The notes beneath the pieces are model-generated. The model was not told the origin of the DNA, ran no database searches, and worked only from the letters and a program-made list of their open reading frames with translations. The translations under genes and the position numbers were made by a program. DNA of 11,100 nucleotides. It comes from Bacillota bacterium (GTDB lineage Bacteria > Bacillota > Clostridia > Peptostreptococcales > Anaerovoracaceae). This document shows, one piece after another, positions 5,968-11,100 of the stretch. The stretch covers positions 1 to 11,100 of the forward strand of contig JAFWVZ010000018.1 in assembly GCA_017523605.1 (NCBI GenBank), written 5' to 3'. How positions within the stretch are numbered: position 1 is the stretch's first letter; every line of letters begins with the position of its first letter.

Positions 5968-6852
5968 TCAGATGACGAAAGTCTTCTCTTGCAGGTATTT
6001 TACGAATTGAAGGACTTCCGGACGTGTATTCTCTTTCCACCAGAACCAGTAGGATGGTTCGTGAGGCATTTCCTCGATTGGAATGGCTACGACACCGCGC
6101 AGCGGTCTGCAGAAGTTAGGTATGACGGCTATGCCCTCGCCCGTTCCCACACGGTTCATCATCATGGACGTATTGTCTGTTTCGAAAACGACAGTCGGAA
6201 TGAATCCTTCCTCGGCGCATGCTGAAGTCACTCTTTCGAACATCAGCGGAAACTGGCTTCGTTCGTAGAAAATAAACTTTTCATCCTTCAGTTCGGAAAG
6301 ACTGACCTCTTCCCTGCCGGCAAGCCTGTGTCCAACAGAAACATACGCGCAGTGCCTGAACGACTCCGCGGGTATGGTCTCCAGAAACGGCTGGAACTTA
6401 GTAGGAGCATACATCGTATGCAGAAAATCTATGTCCCCCGCCCTAAGCGAAGTGAAGGCAGACGTGCCGGACACTTCCTGCGTCTTTATCGGCGATCCAA
6501 TGTTTTTGCTGTTCCATTCGGCACACAACTCTCTGGAACGATCCGACCATCCGAATCGGAATTCCCCGATTATGATGTTCCCTTCGCCTACAGGTGTATA
6601 GACCGAAGCTATGTGAGCAGCTCTCTCGTAGTGCTCAACTATCTGTTCCATTTCAGGAAGGATCTGCTTGCCGATGTCGGTAAGCACAGTCTCCGTGCGG
6701 CTGCGTTCGAATAATACGCATCCAAGTTCTTCCTCCATGGAAGATATCATGCGGGAGAAAGCAGGCTGCGACATGAATATGCTGTCCGCTGCCTTGAAAA
6801 AACTCCCGCACTTTGCTGCAGTGCAGAAACCTTTGATCTTACGGATGTTCAT
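5968..6852 (-). CDS. LysR-type transcriptional regulator
   Basis: Cytosolic DNA-binding regulator, 294 aa, the normal LysR length. The N-terminal winged helix-turn-helix occupies about residues 1-60, with the expected AADSIFMSQPAFSRMISSME recognition region (about 21-40), then LGCVLFERSR (43-52) and LTDIGKQIL (57-65). The rest is the periplasmic-binding-protein-like effector domain, starting near EGNIIIGEF (about 89-97). The effector is not predictable. Its start lies 3 bp after the alpha-galactosidase stop and uses a Shine-Dalgarno inside that gene, so it is translated as the last gene of the galactoside operon. A terminator then separates it from the ADC-like gene. It could govern its own operon, the downstream ADC-like/permease unit, or both. 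LysR genes are usually divergent from their target, so this co-directional layout is less typical. Confidence 0.9.
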   Translation of the reverse strand: MNIRKIKGFCTAAKCGSFFKAADSIFMSQPAFSRMISSMEEELGCVLFERSRTETVLTDIGKQILPEMEQIVEHYERAAHIASVYTPVGEGNIIIGEFRFGWSDRSRELCAEWNSKNIGSPIKTQEVSGTSAFTSLRAGDIDFLHTMYAPTKFQPFLETIPAESFRHCAYVSVGHRLAGREEVSLSELKDEKFIFYERSQFPLMFERVTSACAEEGFIPTVVFETDNTSMMMNRVGTGEGIAVIPNFCRPLRGVVAIPIEEMPHEPSYWFWWKENTRPEVLQFVKYLQEKTFVI

Positions 6853-6855
6853 GGA

Positions 6856-8367
6856 TCAGCCTCCAAACATGCTGCGGATCTCTTTATATACGGCCTTTTT
6901 TTCGTCGTCCCACTTGCTGAAGTCGTCTGACGTAAGCAGTATTCCGCCGTACGAAGCGTTTGCGGTATACAGTGCCTTCTTTTCCTCTGCGTTCATCTTG
7001 CAGTTCTCGTCGCGGAGGAAGAAGACGTCCGGGTCGTTCATGAAGGCGCGTCCGTTCAGCTGTCTGCGGAAAGTGGTATCGTCTATGCTGTTTTTGGTGG
7101 AGACTCTTTCCCGGTGAGTCATACGCATGAGCGCTGTGCTGTCCCATTCGGGTCCTACGTCGCAGCCTATGCGGCAGTAATCCACAAGGCCGAAAGCAGG
7201 CATCAGAGGAACACCGCAGCCCAGAACGAGCTTGTCCCCGCACCAGCTTCTTATAAGCTTCATGGCGCGTATCATGCGGCCTGCCCTGCTCTCGTCTTCC
7301 GTTCCGTAAGGCGCAGCAGCATAAAGGAAGTCCAGTTTTACAAGGTCGAATCCCCATTCGTCGAATACCGTGCGGAACACCTTTTCCAAGTATGCTGCGA
7401 CTTCCGGCTTATCTATGTCCAGAGCGTAGAACGGTCCCCAGTTAACTCCCGCAACCCAAGGCTTTCCGCCGGGCTTAAGAAGCCAGTCCGGATGGTTCTT
7501 TACAAGCTCAGAGCTTTCCTGAGCGCCGAAAGGCGCAAGCCAAAGACCTGCCTTATACCCACGCAGATGTATCTCATCCGTAAAAGCCTTAAGACCCGAG
7601 GGGAAACGATCCTCGCGGACAGTAAGCCAATCGCCTACCGCAGCCTGCCATCCGTCGTCTATCTGGAACAGATCGCCGTGTTTAAGTACACCTGCTGCTC
7701 CGTCAAGATCCGACAGAAGTTCGGACTCGCTTATCTTGTTATAACGGTTGTACCAGCTGGTATATCCCGCAAGTTTTTCCGTAGTCCTGGCCTTAATGCC
7801 CATGGCATCGAACCATGCGTCGAACACCTCGTCTTCCGAGCCCTTGGCGTAGAAGATGTCGAAGGCTTTAAGCTCCCCTTTGCAGCTCATGCCGCGGCAG
7901 TCGCGCTCGATAAGAAGCTTTCCGGACGCCGCATCCACTGTAAAAACAGTATATCCGGGCTCCTCGTCCAGCGACGCGAACAGACGGAACTCTTCGCCGT
8001 TTCTGATGTAACAGTATGAATATCCGGTAAAGATCCCGGGCGTCTGCGGATAATTGCGGAAAAAGATGTCACCGTATCTTTCCAGATAAAACTTGTGCGT
8101 AAGCTTTTTAGGAAGCTTTTTGCCGAATACACGCTGGACGTCTCCGGGAGCAAACTCCGGGGAATGAGTCCATGTCTGGTATCCGTTTACGAATATCCTG
8201 TCGTCTTCCGCGATCTCCAGACGCATGTCCGCCTCTACGTCCCTCAGATGTCCTTCCGGAACGTCGCATCTTATGCGCAGCGGACCTTCGGAAAGCTCGG
8301 CCATGCCGTCCAGCTTTTCCTGCCCGGAGGCGGTCTGGACTGTTATCCTGTAGTTTATAAGACTCAT
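6856..8367 (-). CDS. Alpha-galactosidase, glycoside hydrolase family 36 (compact form)
   Basis: Expected to release galactose from alpha-galactosides such as melibiose and raffinose-type sugars by a retaining mechanism. There is no signal peptide, so it acts inside the cell on imported sugar. An N-terminal beta-sandwich-like part (about 1-190) precedes the TIM barrel. LFQIDDGWQ (233-241), FYALDIDKPEV (313-323), DLVKLDFLYA (341-350, nucleophile D346) and CRIGCDVGPEW (398-408, acid/base D403) are the family hallmarks. It is 503 aa, against about 700-730 aa for classical GH36 enzymes, mainly because the N-terminal domain is short. AAGGAG (8373-8378) overlaps the stop of the symporter gene, and the gap to that gene is 9 bp. 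Family certain; true linkage specificity is inferred from family and neighbours. Confidence 0.88.
   Translation of the reverse strand: MSLINYRITVQTASGQEKLDGMAELSEGPLRIRCDVPEGHLRDVEADMRLEIAEDDRIFVNGYQTWTHSPEFAPGDVQRVFGKKLPKKLTHKFYLERYGDIFFRNYPQTPGIFTGYSYCYIRNGEEFRLFASLDEEPGYTVFTVDAASGKLLIERDCRGMSCKGELKAFDIFYAKGSEDEVFDAWFDAMGIKARTTEKLAGYTSWYNRYNKISESELLSDLDGAAGVLKHGDLFQIDDGWQAAVGDWLTVREDRFPSGLKAFTDEIHLRGYKAGLWLAPFGAQESSELVKNHPDWLLKPGGKPWVAGVNWGPFYALDIDKPEVAAYLEKVFRTVFDEWGFDLVKLDFLYAAAPYGTEDESRAGRMIRAMKLIRSWCGDKLVLGCGVPLMPAFGLVDYCRIGCDVGPEWDSTALMRMTHRERVSTKNSIDDTTFRRQLNGRAFMNDPDVFFLRDENCKMNAEEKKALYTANASYGGILLTSDDFSKWDDEKKAVYKEIRSMFGG
6860..6864 (-). promoter_or_regulatory. Shine-Dalgarno of the LysR gene inside the alpha-galactosidase stop region
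   Basis: GGAGG, encoded by the last two glycine codons of the alpha-galactosidase, lies 7 nt before the LysR ATG. Ribosomes ending the enzyme gene sit on this site, which implies translational coupling. Confidence 0.75.
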
Positions 8368-8376
8368 AAGGTCTCC

Positions 8377-9774
8377 TTATTTCTCAGCTTCTTCCTTTTT
8401 TTCTCTGAGTATCCTGGAGTTCTCTTCCGCCACTTCATCTGTCAGCTTGAACCTCTTCTTAAAGAAGAAGAACGCAACGAACAGAAGAACTATCGGAATT
8501 ATGGTCATGAGCAGCCTCAGTCCCGTTATGGCAGAAGCAGTCTGCTGGACTATCTCGCCGGTCTGATCCGAGTTGCCCTGGAACTTTATAATGTCCAGTC
8601 CGACGCCCGCTATGGCGACGGATATGCCGGACGCAAGCTTAACAACGAAGGTCTGCATGGAGAAGATCACGCTCTCTTCGCGGTGTCCTATCTTTAACTC
8701 GCCGTAGTCGACGGAGTTGGAAAGGAACACAGTAGTAAGTACTGAAAGCATTCCGTTGCATGCGAAGACGATTATTCCGGGGATGCAGATAAGTATCAGG
8801 TTTCCGGAAAGGCCGGTGAAGCACAGAGCCATTATTATCAGGTAACCTATCATCGCTCCCAGAAGCGATACCCTTAATACCTGCGTGTTGCTGAGCTTTT
8901 TGCGCAGCAGCGGATAGATGACCATCATGCCTATGATCTGGAACGCTCCGCCGACCGTGGAGAACAGCGTGTAGCTTCCTACCCAGTCGGATCCGGACGC
9001 CGGACCCAGGTCGTACTTGAAGAACAGGATTATAAGGTTAGAAGTTATGTACAGAGCACTGTTGATCAGCACTATGCCGATAACGACTACAAGAGCCTGA
9101 TCGTTGGCGAACAGTCCCTTGAACATCTCCTTTACGGTAGGAGTCTCCATCTTGGTCCTGTGGGTCTCTTTTACCGCAAGGCAGCAGATGACTTCCGTAA
9201 CGATGAATACTATTCCTACGATAAGAGCTACGATCTTGAAACCGGCTCTCTCGCTGCCGCCTCCGAAGGCGCTTACGGAAAGCATGGTGCCTACCTGGAT
9301 TATCGCGGAACCGACGCCTGCGCAGGTCCTTCCTATAACGGAGAGGTTCTCACGGTCCTTAGGAGTATCTGTAACAGCAGGGATCATGGACCAGTAAGGA
9401 ATGTCCATTACGGTGTAGGTCATTCCCCAGAGGATGTAGATAACGGCGAAGTATACCAGAAGCCCGGTCCCCTGAGTCTTTGGCGCCGCGAACAGAGCGT
9501 ACAGAACGAATGCGTTAAGTATCGTACCGGTGAACAGCCAGGGACGGAACCTTCCCCACTTGCTCTTGGTCTTAGCGACGACAATGCCCATGAACGGGTC
9601 GTTTACTGCGTCGAAGACTCTTGCGACCATCAGGATGAGACCTACGAACGAAGCCTTAATGCCGAGCAGGTCCTGATAATAGTAAAGAACGTAGCCGGCA
9701 GACAGGGCGTAGACCATGTCCTTGCCTACGGCGCCCAGGCCGAAGGCGATCTTTTGCTTTAAACTTAGTTTCAT
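8377..9774 (-). CDS. GPH family galactoside:Na+ symporter, MelB-like
   Basis: Twelve-helix inner-membrane sugar symporter of the glycoside-pentoside-hexuronide:cation family (TC 2.A.2), 465 aa. The N-terminus aligns with E. coli MelB without gaps over the first 60 residues: GKD with sugar-binding D19, and DAVNDP with cation-site D55 and D59. MDIPYW supplies D124 and W128 at the MelB positions, and KWGRFRPW (72-79) is the cytoplasmic loop motif. Retention of D55, D59 and D124 favours Na+ or Li+ coupling. There is no C-terminal IIA domain as in LacS, so no direct phosphotransferase control. Its start overlaps the beta-galactosidase stop by ATGA, with AAGGAAGG (9780-9787) as binding site. Lying between beta- and alpha-galactosidase genes, it probably accepts galactosides; which ones is open. 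Confidence 0.9.
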   Translation of the reverse strand: MKLSLKQKIAFGLGAVGKDMVYALSAGYVLYYYQDLLGIKASFVGLILMVARVFDAVNDPFMGIVVAKTKSKWGRFRPWLFTGTILNAFVLYALFAAPKTQGTGLLVYFAVIYILWGMTYTVMDIPYWSMIPAVTDTPKDRENLSVIGRTCAGVGSAIIQVGTMLSVSAFGGGSERAGFKIVALIVGIVFIVTEVICCLAVKETHRTKMETPTVKEMFKGLFANDQALVVVIGIVLINSALYITSNLIILFFKYDLGPASGSDWVGSYTLFSTVGGAFQIIGMMVIYPLLRKKLSNTQVLRVSLLGAMIGYLIIMALCFTGLSGNLILICIPGIIVFACNGMLSVLTTVFLSNSVDYGELKIGHREESVIFSMQTFVVKLASGISVAIAGVGLDIIKFQGNSDQTGEIVQQTASAITGLRLLMTIIPIVLLFVAFFFFKKRFKLTDEVAEENSRILREKKEEAEK

Positions 9775-11100
9775 AACTGCCTTCCTTTAACTGAGAATTC
9801 TATTTCGAAAGGCTCTGTCTGAGCCGTTCTGACCGTAAGTTTTGCCGTTCCGGACTGTCCGGTGGTCTTTACGTATGCTCCGCACATTCCGCCTTCGGCG
9901 GTGCAGATGTCCGGTCCGACGATTTGTATCGGACCTTCCGCATCGAAGCGTACCGGGATCTGCGCATAGACCGCAGCGTTATCGTTCTCGTCCAGTAAGC
10001 GTACGCGGATGGATGCCATGTCGTAGGTAAAGTCTTCGGAAAGCTCCGTATTGCTGCATTTTACTTCCAGATGGAGCTTATCCGACGGAGATCTCTTTAC
10101 GCTCTTTACGACCTTGCCGTCCTTAATTGCATCGAAGCGCCATACCGTACTGGATCCGCCCCAGTTTCCTACGTATTTGCCGTACAGCGCAACGCCGTCC
10201 TGATAAGTAAGCTTGTACTTTGCCATCGCTCTGGCAAACCTAAGCTTAGCCTTCAGCGGAAGATTGGACGGTCCGTATTTCTGAATGTCGGCAAGGCACG
10301 CCGCTACGTCCCTGGCTTTGTTCTCCGGGAAGCCTTCCTGAGTGGAAAGGAGCTCACCTACAAGATCGTCTATCTTTACCGGAGGATGCTTGATACCGCC
10401 CGTATATTGCGGTTTAAATGTTTTTACATAATAATCATTTTTGTAAAGCTTTACTTCGTCGGCATTAGTCAGCACGTATATGCTTCCGATGTTGCCGCCG
10501 GGGTAATCTCCTATGTCCATGGAAGAAGCCGGTTCCAGCACCGGGACCTTCTCGCCCTGGCTCGCATACGTATACGCAGCGATCTTAGGGTTGCGGAACG
10601 CATCCATTACTCCGTGATAGCATACCTTGTCGCCCGAACCGAAATCCTTGTGCGTAGGATAATCGAACATGCACCACTGGAAAGTGCCGCAGTGCTGTCC
10701 GTCGGCCATGGAATCATTGAGGACCTTGGCGTGCCTTAACGCGTGCTCCTGCCTTCTGGACCAGTTATCATAGGACTTGGTCGGGAACATATGGCCGTTT
10801 GCCTCGGAGATGATGAGCGGCTTTCCTGCTTCTTTTGTTACCTTATCCTTCGGTTTGCATCCGGGATTGTTGCCCTCGTGGGAGAAATCGTTATATGAAT
10901 AGACGTCCTCCAGAAGATGGCTGTTCTCTATGTAGCGAACGCCGGAGGTCTGCCTTGTGGGATCCAGTTCTCTGGCAAGCTTGTTGGTCCTTTCGTAGAG
11001 ACCGTCGCAGTCCTGAGACTCGTTTATGCGAACGCCCCAGAGAACGATGGACGGATGATTTCTGTACTGGAGCACCATCTCGCGGGTATTCTCCACCGCC
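9771..11100 (-). CDS. Beta-galactosidase, glycoside hydrolase family 2 (5' end outside window)
   Basis: C-terminal part (about 442 residues) of a GH2 enzyme that hydrolyses terminal beta-galactosides by a retaining mechanism. The frame is open to the window edge and begins within the catalytic barrel, so the start and N-terminal sandwich domains lie outside. RNHPSIVLWGVRINESQD carries the acid/base Glu (codon 11019-11021), and PLIISEANGHMF carries the nucleophile Glu (codon 10803-10805). The stretch FQWCMFDYPTHKDFG followed by CYHGVMDAFRNPKIAAY is typical of the GH2 branch with extra C-terminal beta-sandwich domains, not of short LacZ alpha-type ends. About 270 residues after the barrel form these beta-rich domains. 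Location cannot be judged without the N-terminus. It is the first visible gene of the galactoside operon. A related GH2 specificity cannot be fully excluded. Confidence 0.88.
   Translation of the reverse strand, partial: AVENTREMVLQYRNHPSIVLWGVRINESQDCDGLYERTNKLARELDPTRQTSGVRYIENSHLLEDVYSYNDFSHEGNNPGCKPKDKVTKEAGKPLIISEANGHMFPTKSYDNWSRRQEHALRHAKVLNDSMADGQHCGTFQWCMFDYPTHKDFGSGDKVCYHGVMDAFRNPKIAAYTYASQGEKVPVLEPASSMDIGDYPGGNIGSIYVLTNADEVKLYKNDYYVKTFKPQYTGGIKHPPVKIDDLVGELLSTQEGFPENKARDVAACLADIQKYGPSNLPLKAKLRFARAMAKYKLTYQDGVALYGKYVGNWGGSSTVWRFDAIKDGKVVKSVKRSPSDKLHLEVKCSNTELSEDFTYDMASIRVRLLDENDNAAVYAQIPVRFDAEGPIQIVGPDICTAEGGMCGAYVKTTGQSGTAKLTVRTAQTEPFEIEFSVKGRQL
9780..9787 (-). promoter_or_regulatory. 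Shine-Dalgarno of the symporter gene inside the beta-galactosidase end
   Basis: AAGGAAGG, encoded by the Lys-Gly-Arg codons near the end of the beta-galactosidase, lies 5 nt before the symporter ATG. Together with the ATGA overlap it marks coupled translation. Confidence 0.65.

Noticed and set aside
7114..8019. 301-codon open frame on the plus strand opposite the alpha-galactosidase
   Set aside because: It lies wholly within the GH36 gene with its catalytic motifs on the other strand; the translation has no domain logic.
10071..10739. Plus-strand open frame of 222 codons inside the beta-galactosidase gene
   Set aside because: Antisense to conserved GH2 sequence, no domain, no ribosome binding site of note.
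1..11100. CRISPR array, toxin-antitoxin pair, phage genes or insertion sequence
   Set aside because: No regularly spaced repeats, no transposase or integrase motifs, and no small paired genes were seen; intergenic gaps are all under 175 bp.

Overview
The window looks like chromosomal DNA of a fermentative, probably gut-associated member of the Bacillota (Clostridia-like). The evidence is near-balanced base composition, AGGAGG-type ribosome binding sites, a Sapep/PepV-type M20 dipeptidase, a GPH sugar symporter and tightly packed operons with ATGA overlaps. The genus cannot be fixed from this sequence alone. No rRNA, tRNA, CRISPR array, phage gene or insertion sequence was seen.

Layout. (1) Positions 1-1346, minus strand: a Maf-type nucleotide pyrophosphatase followed by an M20 dipeptidase that runs off the left edge. 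(2) Positions 1416-3361, plus strand: galM and galK, overlapping by ATGA. They diverge from maf across a 69 bp region in which both genes lack a Shine-Dalgarno sequence and have -10-like boxes almost touching their start codons. A bidirectional terminator at 3424-3452 ends galK and the convergent permease gene. (3) Positions 3467-5797, minus strand: an acetoacetate-decarboxylase-superfamily enzyme followed by a GntP-family permease, separated by a strong hairpin without a U-tract. (4) Positions 5968-11100, minus strand: GH2 beta-galactosidase (cut by the right edge), MelB-like Na+/galactoside symporter, compact GH36 alpha-galactosidase and a LysR regulator. Each start overlaps or nearly abuts the previous stop, and the unit ends in a Rho-independent terminator at 5878-5918.

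How the genes fit together. The symporter would bring in galactosides, the two glycosidases would release galactose from beta and alpha linkages, and GalM and GalK would start the Leloir pathway (alpha-galactose, then galactose-1-phosphate). galT and galE are not in the window. The decarboxylase-like/permease pair looks like a separate module for a small organic acid. Its enzyme keeps the Schiff-base lysine but appears to have lost the other catalytic residues of true acetoacetate decarboxylase, so its reaction is unknown.

The points most worth a second look are this divergent decarboxylase-like enzyme, a Glu-to-Gly change at a metal-ligand position of the M20 peptidase, a six-cysteine insertion in Maf, the possible pair of divergent leaderless promoters, and the unclear target of the LysR regulator.
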